DNA from: Shinisaurus crocodilurus
Taxonomy: Eukaryota; Chordata; Lepidosauria; Squamata; Shinisauridae
NCBI GenBank assembly: GCA_021292165.1
Contig: CM037883.1
Location: 6,364,934-6,428,933 of the forward strand
Length of the DNA: 64,000 nt
Reading direction: 5' to 3'
Part shown: positions 9,895 through 21,819 of the stretch, piece after piece
How the letters are laid out: each line of letters starts with the position of its first letter
Position numbering within the stretch: the stretch's first letter is position 1
The notes under the pieces: generated by a model
Seen by the model: only the letters and a program-made list of their open reading frames with translations
Told to the model about the DNA's origin: nothing
Database searches by the model: none
Translations under genes and position numbers: made by a program

Positions 9895-10036
9895 GGTGTA
9901 ATCCTATGCAAGTTTAGATGGGGGGGGGGGAGGCCTATAACTCCCAGGATGTCCCAGCCAGCTATGATGGCTGGAGCATGCTGGGAGTTGTAGGCTTTTT
10001 TCCCCCTGTCTAAATTTGCAGAGGATTGTACCCTTA
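9895..10036. mobile_element. GGGCGCAATCC-type MITE with TTAA at both sides
   Basis: TTAAGGTGTAATCC left and GGATTGTACCCTTAA right; arms around GCTATGATGGCTGGAGC. Confidence 0.8.
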
Positions 10037-10146
10037 ATGACTCAATAGTAGGGCCAGGGGGGGTTGGGAAGGTGGCAACCCAAGGACAATGACAAATATA
10101 GAGAAGGATTTGTGACTCAGAAGTAGTGGTATGGGTCAGCATTAGA

Positions 10147-10765
10147 TGTCATAGAATCATAGAAAAGTAGAGTTGGAAGGGGCCTACAAGGCCATTGAGT
10201 CCAATCCCCTGCTCAATGCAGGAATCCAGGTCAAAGCATCCCTGACAGATGGCCGTCCAGCTGCACCTTGAATGCCTCCAAATTGGGAGAGCCCACCACC
10301 TCCCTAGGTAGTTGGTTCCATTGTCTTATTGCTCTGACAGTCAGGAAATTTTTCCTGATGTTTAGGTGGAATCTGGGTTCCTGTAACTTGATCCCATTAT
10401 TCCGTGTTCTGCAAACTGGGATGATCGAGAAGAGATCCTGGCCCTCCTCTGTGTGACAACCCTTCAAGTACTGGAAGAGTGTGATCATATCTCCCCTCAG
10501 TCTCCTCTTCTGAAGGCTAAACATGCCCAGTTCTTTCAGTCTCTCCTCATAGGGCCTTGTTTCCAGTCCCTATATCATCCTTGTTGCCCTCCTCTGAACC
10601 CTCTCCAGTTTGTCTACGTCCTTCTTAAAGTGTGGTGCCCAGAACTGGACGCAGTACTCAAGATGGGGCCTAACCAGTGCTGAGTAAAGGGGAATTATCA
10701 TTTGACGCGATTTGGAAGCTATACTTCTATTAATGCAGCCCAAAATAGCATATGTCTCCATGTGT
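10147..10765 (-). mobile_element. CR1 LINE, 5'-truncated
   Basis: The minus strand encodes CR1 ORF2 C-terminal blocks: [18 protein letters not shown], then RLRGDMITLFQYLKG, QWNQLPREVV and LDGHLSG. The 3' end is a TTCTATGATTCTATG-type tail (plus strand 10147-10165). Confidence 0.9.
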
Positions 10766-10914
10766 GATGGGTGTTAAATGAAAAAGGCTGGACAACAAGG
10801 AGGCCATTTTGAATGCTAAAGGAAGCCATTTTGAATTCCAAAAACTTGGGGGGGGGGAGCTATTTGAAACGTTAGGAAACAGTTATATGGAGTGGAGGTG
10901 GGTGAAAATGCAGT

Positions 10915-11260
10915 CGATGGCCATGGCTCTTTTACAGAGGATAGTCCTCTATTTGAAGGACTGCCAGAGGACTATCCTCTATCTGAAAGCATCCTCTATC
11001 CAAGGCCTATCCTGTCTAATTCCAGTTTAAAGATAAAAACAAACATAAGAACTGTTGCCCATCATCCACAACTAGCACCGGGACAGCAAACTGAACTGGC
11101 AGGAGGCACGCAGATCACCTGGTTACTCACAGTCTTTCCCACCATGGTGAGATCTACTGTATTTCTATTTAAATTATAATAATTATCTCTAAATTTGCAT
11201 CTCTGTATATAAATGATCATGCACGAGTTTTATGCAAATGTGTGTCCTCTTTTGTCCACT
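10915..11260 (+). mobile_element. GAGGATAGTCCTC-type MITE
   Basis: CTTTTACAGAGGATAGTCCTC, GGACTGCCAGAGGAC, CAGATCACCTGGTTACTCACAG, TTATGCAAATGTGTGTCCTC. Confidence 0.75.
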
Positions 11261-11885
11261 GTTTTTGGTGATGCATTTCCTCTTCTTCTTTTTTTTGCCA
11301 ATTCATAAGTGGCCACTCTGCATCTGGGGGTCCAAACCCTGAGAATTTGTTGGAGCCTTAATGGGTTGTATAGGAGGAGCAATCCAATAGCCCCATGTTT
11401 TTCTGCTGCAGCTCACAGTGATGAGGAAAGCTGTATTTGGCAAAAGCCACCCATTTATGAAACTCTTATGCAGGCACAGCGGCCCGCACCCAGGCAACCC
11501 AAATTAAATGGGATTTTATCTCGGAATGAATGCTAGCCGGATTTGAGCCCTAGCGTGGAATATGATACAGGAAAACTAACAGTTCTTAATACACATGCAA
11601 TCCTGCCCAGTCTTTTATCGTAAAACCAGTCTAGTACCAGTAATTCCTGTATGTTTGAATACCTGACATGGATAAGCCAGTAATTAATCACCTGCTGTTG
11701 ACTTGCTTTAAAAAATGTAGCAAAAAGCTTTGATGGTATCTCCTCCCCACCTGTGAACTCTCTGTAACCCAGCTTTCCAGAAGAGCAGATGGAATGCAAC
11801 AGCAGCATAAACATCATGCACACATAACGGGCAGGTACCCAAGCTAGGTCTACTTTGAGTGATAGGTTGCTGTGACCTGGGAAAG

Positions 11886-12232
11886 ACAGTCACTAGGGCC
11901 ATGATCAGGTGGCATGCTCCAGGTGGTTCCTCATGGACCTTTGGCCCGATTGAATTCCACCAGGAGAAGAGCCTTCAGTGTGGTGGCTCCATTTCTGTGG
12001 AACTCCCTGCCTCTGAAGGTTAGGCAGGCTCCGGCATTGTGCTGTTATCAGCGCCTGCTGAAGACCTCCTTGTTCCGGGAAGCCTTCTCTGCTGTCCAAC
12101 CACCATTATAATGTTACTTTGTTTTCAATGTATTGTTTGTTTCTTTTTTCTGTTTTATCTTTTTATTGTTCACCGCTCTGGAATCTACTTAGATATGGAG
12201 CGGTATACAAATATTGTAAATAAATAAATTAC
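11886..12232 (+). mobile_element. L2-like LINE 3' end
   Basis: Encodes RRAFSVVAPFLWNSLPLKVR and LLKTSLFREAF, typical of the L2 ORF C-terminus, then GGAGCGGTATACAAATATTGTAAATAAATAAATT. Confidence 0.8.
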
Positions 12233-12234
12233 AG

Positions 12235-13960
12235 CCTGAATCTTTTTTTCTTTAGTGTGGAAATTTGGCATGAAAGATCCATAGGAGATTAAACTTTCCC
12301 CGTTGCATTTGGAAAGTTCACATGAAGCCTGTCATTGTGCTAGTGTACCTTCTGTTGAAGGAGACTCCCTTTATGAGTCTAGAATGCTTCTTTTGTTTTA
12401 GCCTGAGTTGCTGTCCCAGTTACCTTATGCCATCAACACCTTATTGTATATCACAACTTTTTCCCCACATGATCCCAGTTTCAGCAGGTACTTGGCTGCC
12501 TTAACAGAGTTCATACTGGAACAAAGGTGTATTCATTTTGAAAGAGACAACAGCGTGCAGAAAAGTGATTGCTTTGTTGACTCTCTGCTCTCAAATGTTT
12601 GTGAAGCCTGGCTGGTGTATCGGTATCTTTGGCAACTCTCTTTTGCTGCTCTTGGCACAAATTAAATCTTAGAACGTCCCAGCCACATTGACATGTTGTC
12701 AGATTTGGATTATATTGAATATATTGATTTTCAGATTCCTTCTGCCTTTTCATTTTTTTAAAGGTATATTCTTCTCTCTGCTATTATTGATTTTGTCTGG
12801 TTAAGAGCAACACCACATTTTGTTAAATGTGTGACCGAATTCAATGCCTTTCACAGACAAGTTGGTCTTGTTATGCATGCGTGCCACACTTCTGAGTGAT
12901 TAGAAGTTTTAGGTGTTAAAAAACCATGGCTTAAGAACGGATATAGAAGAATATATCTAAACACGAACAGGCCTATTTTTTTTCCTATTAAGAAGGTTCT
13001 TAACTTATGATCTGCACATTTCTTTTCAAAGCAACAAGGTCTTTGGGGCACTACTGCAGCCACGTGTAATCTGCTGACAATCAGTCACCAGATTTAATTA
13101 GAAGATTAAACTAAGAAATCATAATACGGCACACAACTCAAGGGTATTTCTGAAAAAGTACCCTTAATAAACTTCTGTATCTTCACTAATAAGAATGACT
13201 CAGTCTGTGGCCTATTCCCTGGGAGTAACTCAATGGGACTTGCTTCTCAGCAGACGTGTGTAGGGTCACACTGTTACTTGTAATTCCCATGGAGTTCAGT
13301 GGAACGTTCTTCCAAAGAAACATGCATAGCATCAGGCTGAAATGAAATCCTGTTTGGGGGGGAAAATATGAGACAGCCAAGCTTTAAAAAAGTACCACTT
13401 ATATTATCATCTTTGACAAACATTTCTACCTGTGGGCAACCAGTACAATGCAACTCAGCTAGAAGTGCTAGTACCATTTTGACTACAGGGATATTTGTGG
13501 GAGCACTTTCTTATCCTCAAATCATTGGGAAATGGCCCTGAACTCTAAATGCAGCCAGCTCTGTATATCCACTGTATTTTGCCCAGTTGATTTGCCCAGC
13601 GTAAATCTGTTCTTGAATGGGTGTTCTGTTGCAAGGGACATCTCACCGGCATCATTGGTGTATATCCTTTTCCAGCTCACAACCTGTTTTCCTACAGGGA
13701 TGAACTTTAAAGTGCAAACAAGACAGAAAGTCATCTGTCAAGTGCTTTGCACAAAATAAATGAGGCGGGAGCTCTCAGCAGACAATCATCATAAAGTTAT
13801 AAAAACAGAGCTTCCTCCTTCTACAGTTGTTAGTAATAAGGTGTTATTAAAACAACATGGAATAGCACTATTTCTGTGCAACTAAGACAAAAAAGTTAAA
13901 AAGAAAAAGAGTAGCTCTCTCTGATCATCTATTTACTGGCTTCCCGCTAAATGAGGAAGG

Positions 13961-13994
<34 letters not shown>

Positions 13995-14250
13995 AATAAT
14001 AAAAATAAACACATTTTCTACTGCTGTGAAGGGTTCTCTCTTAAGGCATTTTAATCAGATCATCTTTAAAGTGCTGCAGTTTAAAAACACTGGCAAAAAA
14101 ATAAATGCACCTGAACGCAAAATATTTCATTTATAAAAGAATCAAATTGGAATTGAGACAAAAGCCAGCCAACTAGCCTCCCTGGCAAGTTTCTACTGAT
14201 ACATAAGAATACTACAAGCTGTAAACCATTTTCCATCTTCAGTTATAAGG
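12235..14250. other. no gene seen; mostly single-copy looking
   Basis: One degenerate AGTAAG-type repeat (13205-13345) and the (AT)n run. Open frames here are short and carry no known motif. Confidence 0.4.
13961..13986 (+). repeat. (AT)n microsatellite
   Basis: Pure AT run, then GTATGTATAATAATA. Confidence 0.95.
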
Positions 14251-14253
14251 TAT

Positions 14254-14572
14254 TGACTGGGTTCAGACAACATGATAACCCACACTCAGGGGTTAAGTAT
14301 GGGTTGCCACTGAACTGTGGGTTGTTGTTGAAACATGGGTTATCGTGTTGACTGAACCCAGCTGTGCTAACAAGCTATGGCTTGTCAACCAAGAACAACC
14401 CATGAAGAGAAGCCATGGTTTATTGTTGGGTTGAGAACTGTGGGTTGTTCACTATGGTTTGTTATCTCAACTGGGTTCAGACAACACGATAACCCACAGT
14501 TCAACAACAACCTACACTCGGCCCATTCTCAACCCTTGAGAGTGGGTCGTGTTGTCTGAACCCAGTCATTAT
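14254..14572. mobile_element. GGGTTCAGACAACACGATAACCCA-type palindromic element
   Basis: Inverted ends TGACTGGGTTCAGACAACA .. TGTTGTCTGAACCCAGTCA. Inside, the ends occur again (14350-14365, 14470-14500), giving nested palindromes around GGGTTGTT motifs. Confidence 0.8.
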
Positions 14573-14814
14573 CTGAATACTTCATTATACCCCAATGCCA
14601 ACACTTAAAAACAGAATACATTCAGCACCCAGCAGGACTTGCTGGATTCCTCCTGTGGTGGCCACACCTTTAAGGTCATAATCCTATCATATGCACCCTT
14701 ACCTGGGAGTAAGCTCCACTGAACACAGTAGAACCTCCTAAATAAACATGCACAGTGTTGCTGTGAAAGAAGCCTCTTCCCTTTATACCAGGGATGGGGA
14801 ACATGTGGCCCACC

Positions 14815-14965
14815 ATGTGCTGATGGATGACAGGGTCCTAGGTTCAATTAGAAGAGTAAGGCACCAGGTAATGAGAAAGACCTCTGCCCAAGACTCCCTA
14901 GCTGTCATTGCTAGGCTAGATGGACAACTCATCTAACCTAGAATAAGGTAACTTCCTATCCTATG
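14815..14965 (+). mobile_element. SINE fragment
   Basis: GGTCCTAGGTTCAATTAG resembles the B-box area; the end is CTAGAATAAGGTAACTTCCTATCC. Head deleted. Confidence 0.5.
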
Positions 14966-15021
14966 TTCTAAAAAGCAAATGTGTTAATGTTGTGCTTGTT
15001 TAAATTAAATTAATTTTTAAT

Positions 15022-15262
15022 TTTTTAAATTATATTTATACCCCACCTTTCCCCCCCTGAAAGGAACCCAAGGCTGTTTACATAATCCTCCTCTCCATTT
15101 TTATCCTCACAACAACCCTGTGAGGTAGGTTAGGCTGAGAGTTAGCAACTGGCCCAAAGTCACCCAGTGAGTTTCATGGCCAAGTGGGGACTAGAACCCG
15201 GATCTCCCGAGTCCCAGTCCAGCACTCTAACCAACACTCTAACCACTACACCACACTGGCTT
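15022..15262 (-). mobile_element. tRNA-headed SINE (Sauria type)
   Basis: The minus strand begins CCAGTGTGGTGTAGTGGTTAG (A-box region). GGTTCTAGTCCCC acts as the B box, CTCACTGGGTGACTTTGGGCC forms the core, and CCTTGGGTTCC..AAAGGTGGGGTATAAAT the tail. Confidence 0.85.
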
Positions 15263-15334
15263 GTTTAATTGTGAGGTTTCTAATCTGTGAATTATGACAT
15301 GCAGAGAACATGATAAACCCCTTTAGATACCAGT

Positions 15335-15534
15335 TAGGAACATAGGAAGTTACCTTATGCCGAGTCAGAACATGGGTCCATCTAGTCCACTATTGTCAAC
15401 ACTGACTGGAGGCAATTACGGTACTCTCCATGGTTTCAGGTAGGAATTTTTCCAGCCCTTCCTGGAGATGCCAGGGACTGAACTTGAGACCTTCTGCATG
15501 CAAAGCAGGAGCTCTACCAATGAGCCACGGCATA
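15335..15534 (-). mobile_element. tRNA-derived SINE, TGGCTCATTGGTAGAGC type
   Basis: On the minus strand TGGCTCATTGGTAGAGCTC (A-box region), TGCATGCAGAAGGTC, AAGTTCAGTCCC (B box), and an end TAAGGTAACTTCCTATGTTCC. A different tRNA head and tail from the Sauria-type SINEs. Confidence 0.8.
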
Positions 15535-16065
15535 ATTGGTCAGCCATTCCCCTATCTCTAGCAAATGATCATTAATTTCTCCAGCTGTTCTGATCCAAAG
15601 TTGGCTAGTCAATCACTTTATTTCACAAGAGTTGCTATTTTCTGTTACTGCCATAAAGCACTGAGCTTTTACATAGGCTAATTCTTGTATACTTTTCTTC
15701 TTGCATGTTTCCTCCTGGCTGACACGGAATTCTGCTTTCAGTCTTCAACTCTCACAAGCTTCTGGAAGTTAAGTATCATCTCCTCCCCCCCCCCCCATGC
15801 CTTGTGTAGAAAAGCTCTAAATGTATTTGATTTAGTGCTTGATCACCAGAACAGCACTTTAACACTACCAAAGGGACTGGTTCCTTATCAGGTTTAATCA
15901 ATTGGAGTTATTAGGATGGTAATTTGATTATCTGCCATGGGTTAAAAAAATCAATTAGGCTCTAGATTAGAAGATTAAAGATGCAGAGCATATATAAACT
16001 ACCACACTAAAGCATCAGTGTTGATGTTGTACAATATCACAATTTGTGCTTGCTAACAAACAGAC

Positions 16066-16216
16066 ATGGCTCAGCTTGTCTGAGTGTGGAAAGCTAAGCA
16101 GGGTCAGGCCTGGTTATTACTTGGATGGGAGACCCCTCCTCTAGTTTCCTGCATTGAGCAGGGGGTTGGACTCGATGGCCTTGTAGGCCCCTTCCAACTC
16201 TATGATCTATGAATCT
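16066..16216 (+). mobile_element. 5S-headed SINE, CR1 tail
   Basis: Starts at ATGGCTCAGCTTGTCTGAG, slightly 5'-truncated. The 5S box A, intermediate element and box C are intact by eye, and the tail ends TCTATGATCTATGAATCT. Confidence 0.85.
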
Positions 16217-16794
16217 AGCAATACAGTAAGTTCAGATGCTTCATAAGGCAATACAGAACCAGGACAGCATGGGGTATCTTTGCTGGTCCCAGGCACTCCA
16301 TCCTCCCCATCTGGATGTGGGCCTGGAAGACCTAAAAAAAGTGTGGGTGCATGGAGGGTAAGTTGTGCCCCATGATGAGTAGGCGCTTACATCTGTTAAG
16401 CCACCAAGCTTCCCTTCCAATTTCCTGGCTTTGTGGAGCTTGAGCCAACATGAGAGAGCCTTAATGCTGGTCTTAAACTGGCACGGTTTGTTTTGTTTTT
16501 TAAATCATTGAATTATATTTTCTTTATGGCGGTCAGGCAGTTCTTCTTACCACATACGCATATATTGATCCGTTCATCTCAGCTGCCAGCTCCTTACACT
16601 GCCGCCTTCCTGAGTTTTATGTAGACAAAGGGTGTTGGGTGATTTCTGTGGGTTGTCATGGTTTTGACAGAAACATTATAGAGGCATAAAGATTCTCTTC
16701 CAGGAACGTACTGCATTTGACATATTCAAGCTAGAACATTTCTTGAAGCAGCCCAGCGGGAGCTGGAGGGAGAAGAGGAGGAGATGTGGGGACA

Positions 16795-16920
16795 GCGGCG
16801 GAGAACACGTGGCTCTCCAAATGGTGTTGGACTGCAATTTCCATCAGCCCTAGCCAGCATGGCCAAGGGTGAGGGCAATGGGAGTTGTAGTCCAAAAACA
16901 TCCAGAGGGCTGTATATCTA
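16795..16920. mobile_element. CAGCCTTCCCCAACC-type hAT MITE
   Basis: TGGCTCTCCAAATGGTGTTGG..AATGGGAGTTGTAGTCC arms around CCAGCATGGCCAAGGG. Confidence 0.65.
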
Positions 16921-16937
16921 CCATCCTTGCCACAGAG

Positions 16938-17409
16938 CAGGGGTGTTGAACCCGTGGGTGGCCCAAATTCCACTTGCCTGCTGCAGTCACAATCTGGCCT
17001 TCTGGGGTTCCCCAGAGAGCTACATCCCCTTCCCCAGACCAATTCTCTGGTGGTTCCCCAGCTTTTGCACAGTTTCCCCTCATTTTAAAAGGTTGAAGTG
17101 CCTTTCCTAAGGCCTTGCTATTGGCAATAAGAGCTTTAAGCTAGAACAGTGTTCTCCAACCTTGGGTCCCCAGATGTTTTTGGCCTACAACTCCCAGCAT
17201 GCCCCAGCCAGCTACGCTGGCTGGGGCATGCTGGGAGTTGTAGGCCAAAAACATCTGGGGACCCAAGGTTGGAGAACACTGAACTAGAATATTCTGGGAG
17301 TTTGCCCCTGCCCCTTTCGTCTGCCCACCACTAGAATTCAGTCCCTGAGCACTTCTCTTAATTGTATTCAGCCCTCGGGCTGAGAGAGGACCGAATTTTG
17401 ACACCCCTG
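16938..17409. mobile_element. hAT (CAGGGGTG / GGCCC type) with nested MITE
   Basis: CAGGGGTGTTGAACCCGTGG .. GAATTTTGACACCCCTG; flanks CCACAGAG/TCATAGAG (6 of 8). Contains 17147-17281. Confidence 0.8.
17147..17281. mobile_element. palindromic hAT MITE, same family, nested
   Basis: Duplications AGCTAGAA/AACTAGAA (7 of 8). Sits inside the hAT copy 16938-17409. Confidence 0.9.
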
Positions 17410-17523
17410 TCATAGAGCCCAAAGCAATTCAGTCTTTTCTCCGTGTCATTAAATCTTAAGAATCAGAACAAGAAATGGCAGCCTGGTATGAATTATTAGT
17501 GGATTGCTTAATCTTAATGTATG

Positions 17524-17766
17524 TTTATTTATTTATTATATTTATACCCCAGCTTTTTTCCTTAGAGGAACCCAAGGTGGCTTACATAATCCTCCTCCTC
17601 CTTCTCTCAATTTTATCCTCACAACAACCCTGTGAGGTAGGTTAGGCTGCAAGTCAGTGACTGGCCCAAAGTCACCCAGTGAGTTTCATGGCTGAGCGGG
17701 GACTAGAACCCGGATCTCCCGAGTCCCAGTCCAACTCTAACCACTACGCTGTCGCCACACTGGCTC
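17524..17766 (-). mobile_element. tRNA-headed SINE (Sauria type)
   Basis: Near full-length. The head's GTTGGACTGG part is slightly deleted, and the poly-TAAA tail lies at the plus-strand left end (17524-17545). Confidence 0.85.
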
Positions 17767-18149
17767 TCAATATTAATATTTATTAATACGATGGTGTCTG
17801 TTTTTACCTACGAGGGAAGTCTTTGTAATTCCAGAGAAACATACAACTTCAAAAGACATACGGTACATTCCCATTATACCTAAAACACACACTTTTTAAA
17901 GTAATCTGATAGCATTTCAGAGTTGAATCTTTGGGTAAGCATTACAAGAATTCCCATTTTAACAGGGGCTTATGTATTGATTTTCTTTAATGTGCTGTTT
18001 CTGCCCCCCTATCTTGACCTCAAGTCAATACAGTTTGACCAGTTTAAAAAGCCTGTCATGTAGATCTGATGTGGCTGTTAAAGCCATCCCATTTCCCCAG
18101 GGAACGATGGGAATTGTAGAATTGTGAGCATGAGAATATGGGGGTAAGA

Positions 18150-18405
18150 ATCATTAACAGAATTCTCAGGACCAAACCACAATTTCCGGGATTTGGAGGG
18201 GCAGGGCGAGGCAGGAAGCCACAGTTAAAGTGGTGTAAAGCTGATGTAAGTTGGTAGTGTCAGTCTGGTTGGCTTCTTTCTGTACATGGAACAGGGTGTG
18301 TGTGTGCGTGTGCGTGTGTGCGTGCGTGCGTGCGTGTGTGCGTGCGTATTGCCATCTTGTCCTTTGCCACAGGCTGCAAAATATCTTGGGCCAGCCCTGA
18401 GGGAA
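18150..18405 (+). mobile_element. GGGCCAGCCC-type hAT, right part
   Basis: GTACATGGAACAGGG, GCCATCTTGTCCTTTGCC, TATCTTGGGCCAGCCCTG; a TG/CG microsatellite (18296-18352) is embedded. Confidence 0.65.
18296..18352 (+). repeat. (TG/CG) microsatellite
   Basis: Alternating GTGTGTGTG and GCGTGCGTGCG blocks. Confidence 0.95.
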
Positions 18406-18544
18406 GTGTAGAAACCTATCAGGTGCCTTTCTGCAAACCAGCCGAGTGGGCATAGAGAGGCCTATGCTTTCTTGCAAGTTTTTATACAATAAGAATTCAC
18501 AATGTTTTAATTTACAGTGCTTTATGTTTTGTGAATGTTTGGGG

Positions 18545-18624
18545 GATAAGGTTCAGCCCCATGGATACCTCCTTTAAAGTTCAGACTGAAACCCAGAGTG
18601 GATATTGAAAACCAGCCTCCACTG
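18545..18624. mobile_element. CAGTGGAGGC-type MITE, right half
   Basis: GGTTCAGCCCCATGGATACCTCC and CCAGCCTCCACTG end. Flanked by a 42-bp direct repeat (18468 and 18626). Confidence 0.7.
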
Positions 18625-19100
18625 GTTTCTTGCAAGTTTATATACAATAAGAATTCACAATGTTTTATTTTTTTTTTCTATAGGCCATTGCAGAAGGCAA
18701 CTGAAGCCCACACGCCACGGCATCCATCGGTAACAATCCTTTCCACTGGAGACAGCTTGTTTAGATATTATGCTTCACTGGTGCGGTTGTTAATCTCGCA
18801 CCCACCAGAAAGGAGCTTTCATGAGTGTGTGTCTCAGGGATGCTACAGTTCGTTATTGCTCTGCTGCACGTGGCTGTTGATTTCCCTGCCTGTTCCGAGG
18901 GACTTGTGCATGCTTCCAAAATGTGGAAAGATGAAGACGGATGTAAAGGGGGAAAGAGGACTCCTAGCACATCCCTCAGCCATGGGTTTCGCCTGTGATC
19001 GCAACTGGAATGAAAAACGTGCAAGCTGTCAGTCTTGCTTCTCCCTGAAGCAAGCCCCAAATCAGTGGTGTAATAGATCCAGGGCTCACAGGGATGCAGT

Positions 19101-19269
19101 ATCAGTGGTGTCCACTCCGGATTTTACTTCGAACTTTTAAGGAGCTATCCATGGTGCTGAATCTAAAAAAATTTGGGGGGATAGGGGACAGGGTTCAGCA
19201 CCATGGATGCACCTTTAAAGTTCGGAGTAAAATCTGGAGTGGACACGACTGACATTGGAGCCTCCACTG
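19101..19269. mobile_element. CAGTGGAGGC-type MITE nested in another hAT
   Basis: Right end GGAGCCTCCACTG; arms GGAGCTATCCATGGTGCTGA. GATGCAGT repeats at 19093-19100 and 19270-19277. The left end is locally rearranged. Confidence 0.8.
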
Positions 19270-19467
19270 GATGCAGTGCTGGCACTTTTTTTTTATTATG
19301 CCGTAGCCCTCGGGCTTCCCTGTTCCCTGTGAGCCTAGCTGCAATCCTCACAGTAGATGGGGGTGGGTGGGCAGGATTAATTTCCCCCAGCAACAATATA
19401 TTGTTTCCTGTTGTAATGTGAGATTTTTGGGGGTGGCTTGGGCTTGAATGGGCAATTCGGACCACCC

Positions 19468-19851
19468 TGTTGTCAGTTACTGCAGTCAAGAGATAAGCGG
19501 TAGTTGTAGAAACAGTCCAAGGTTAGAAGCCAAAATATCCATCCGAAATCAAAGAAAACACAAACCAGTATAGGAGCACGCTGAAGAGTAATCAAAGTTG
19601 AACTGGGGTCAAAATACACGAGTCTAGGTCCAGGAGCTTGCAGGAGCATCTTTGCTACGGCTGATCTGCAACAACAATTGCTTCCAGTGTCTGAAGTGTG
19701 TTTGGGGCCTGTCTTTTAAGCAAGAGCTGATTCGCAAGTCAGCACAGCTGGGCTAGGTTGGAGATGACATGTGTCTTCCGGCCCCTCCCCAAACACACTC
19801 GGGCTCGGTTGCACTATGTCTTCCTCCTCTATCCCAAACGGAGGCACAACA
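19468..19851. mobile_element. LTR-like insert in a hAT
   Basis: TGTTGTCAGTTACTG .. GGCACAACA, short inverted ends with TG..CA, absent from the sister hAT copy. No clear target duplication was found, so the class is uncertain. Confidence 0.35.
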
Positions 19852-20060
19852 CCAAGAGACCTGCTTCTGGTGGAGACGAAAAATGCTAGAGTTGATTTGT
19901 TGATATGGATCAACACAATTCAACTCTGTTTATTACAGACAATGACCAGTATAGTGGATCAACACAGCTGCCTAAACTTCTGGACTCTCCTTGTGGGGCC
20001 TGGCTGTGGGGGACTGTTGTGATGAATGCCCACACTGGAACATTTTCAACTACACCACTG

Positions 20061-20335
20061 CCCAAAATATTTGCTGCCTGAGGGAAAGGACGAGAAGACA
20101 CCGCTGCCCTCACTCCACATACAGAATTCGGCTGGACTGGCTGTTGAATATGACTTCAACAGGACAACATTCTCTGCCCCACCTGAGGGCGGCAGCCTAA
20201 CTTGGGGGTGCAGGGCAAGCTAGCTTAGGGGATTCAGGGGGAACAGTGGGAGGCTACTACAGCTGCTAGGTGAGGCATTCACTTCTCTCTGTCTAATGGT
20301 AGGGCTGGCTCTGCCCCTCCCCCATCCATACTCCC
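20061..20335 (-). mobile_element. GGGCCAGCCC-type hAT, inverted
   Basis: CCTGAGGGAAAGGACGAG.. to GTCTAATGGTAGGGCTGGC; adjoins the hAT ending at 20060. Confidence 0.6.
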
Positions 20336-20375
20336 CCATCCATATGAGTTGCCACCTTTTACATGGTTTTAAACC

Positions 20376-21137
20376 AGGCGTCCCCAACCTTTCTGGACTC
20401 GTGGGCACATTTTGGAATTTGAGAAACTGCTGTGGGCAACACCACAAAGTGCCTAATCAGTAAATCGCCACTTTGGTGTCTACCTGTCATGCCTATGGAT
20501 CTTATTCAGCAAAAACTTTTGTTTTGTGTCTATTGGACACTACAACCTCTCTTTAATAAGGGATTGTCTAATTAGGCTAATTGCTTGTAATAACTAATGC
20601 TTCTATTAAAGATATGCTTTGGCAATGCCCAGTGGTTGTTTTTTTTTTGGGAGGAGGTTATTGCATTGATAAATTTTGTACTGGAAAAGTCTTTTAATAT
20701 TCACTGACGTACACGCTCTTTAAAATTATTTACCTGCATCATGGATATTAGCAAAGGGTCAGTGTAAATGGATTCTCTGCACCCTTTTGGCAAATGGCAG
20801 CTAAAAGACCGATATTACATTTGAAGGATAAACACTCACCTCCTATAAGGCAATGGATTGAAAACATTGCAATGCTTTTACTATATGAACGGGTGGCAAT
20901 ATAGACACCAGCTTCAAATGGATACTTAATTGGATATTTGGTGCGCATTTGCTGAAGCTGATGTATAATTGCTAGGAAGTTGTAGGCATTTCATATGTAT
21001 CCATTGCTATGGATATATACAAATCCATGCATGTATATTTAAAAAACAGATTTTAAAATAAAAAATAAAAAGTTTTCTGGGTGCCCACTAGGAACCCCAT
21101 AGGTGCCATTGGAGGTGCCCACATTGGGGACCCCTGT
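20376..21137. mobile_element. hAT split by an L1-like LINE fragment
   Basis: CAGGCGTCCCCAACCTTTCTGG left and GCCCACATTGGGGACCCCTG right, flanked by TTTTAAAC/TTTTAAGC (7 of 8). About 20480-21072 inside is a plus-strand L1-like ORF2 C-terminal relic (WQCPVVV, RQWIENIAM, KDKHSPP-like blocks) ending in an A-rich tail (21040-21072). Confidence 0.8.
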
Positions 21138-21819
21138 TTTAAGCATATGGTTGCCCCTGGTCCTAGCTGTGTTCCTCACAGACAGTACCTGGATATCATT
21201 GCTTTCTGATAGTTTCTTCTCTCACCTCCCTAATAGCCCATCTAAAAGTGCAACAATTATTGTTTTCTTTAAAGCAAGGTAGGAGCTGCATGCTACAAAT
21301 CTATCAGCATTGCAAATTTAATCAACCATAATAACAATCAAATGGATTGGCTCATCAAGCAGCTGGCAGGCAACTGCTTAAGTATCTGTTCTTGTCACTT
21401 GTCCTGCTTTTAAGGAACATAAAAAAAGAGAGCTTTGATTGAAGACTGAAGTCTTTAATCATGAGAACATGCCATGATCGCAACCCCAAACATGAATGCA
21501 AGCAGGAGAGCATGTTCTCTGAAAATGCTCGCAAATTCCCGGACTCGTGTTCGTGCTTGAGAAAATATGCATTTTCACATTTTTACAATTTACGAGGGAA
21601 AAATGCTTATTTTTTTGTATGCTCTCTTAAAAATTCACAATTTCCCCATTCAAAATGTGCATTTTCCCCATTCAGCCTAAACAAGAAAAAAAAAAGTGCC
21701 CAAACAAATGTGGGATGTGAGGTGAGACAAACTTCAATCTGGCTTTCGGAGAGTCTGGGAGATTGCAAAAATCGCTTGTTTGCTCGTTTCCAATATGGAC
21801 TTTTCTTTTTTCATTAGTT

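Larger units (their letters stand above)
19063..20060. mobile_element. CAGTGGTGTAG-type hAT with nested elements
   Basis: CAGTGGTGTAATAGATCCAGGG left, TTTTCAACTACACCACTG right, flanked by CCCCAAAT/CCCAAAAT (7 of 8). Contains a nested MITE (19101-19269) and an LTR-like insert (19468-19851). Without them it aligns with the 406-base body of the copy at 49991. Confidence 0.85.

Noticed and set aside
16066..16216. A real 5S rRNA gene
   Set aside because: Only the internal control region is 5S-like, the 5' and 3' parts differ, and all copies carry a CR1 tail: it is a SINE.
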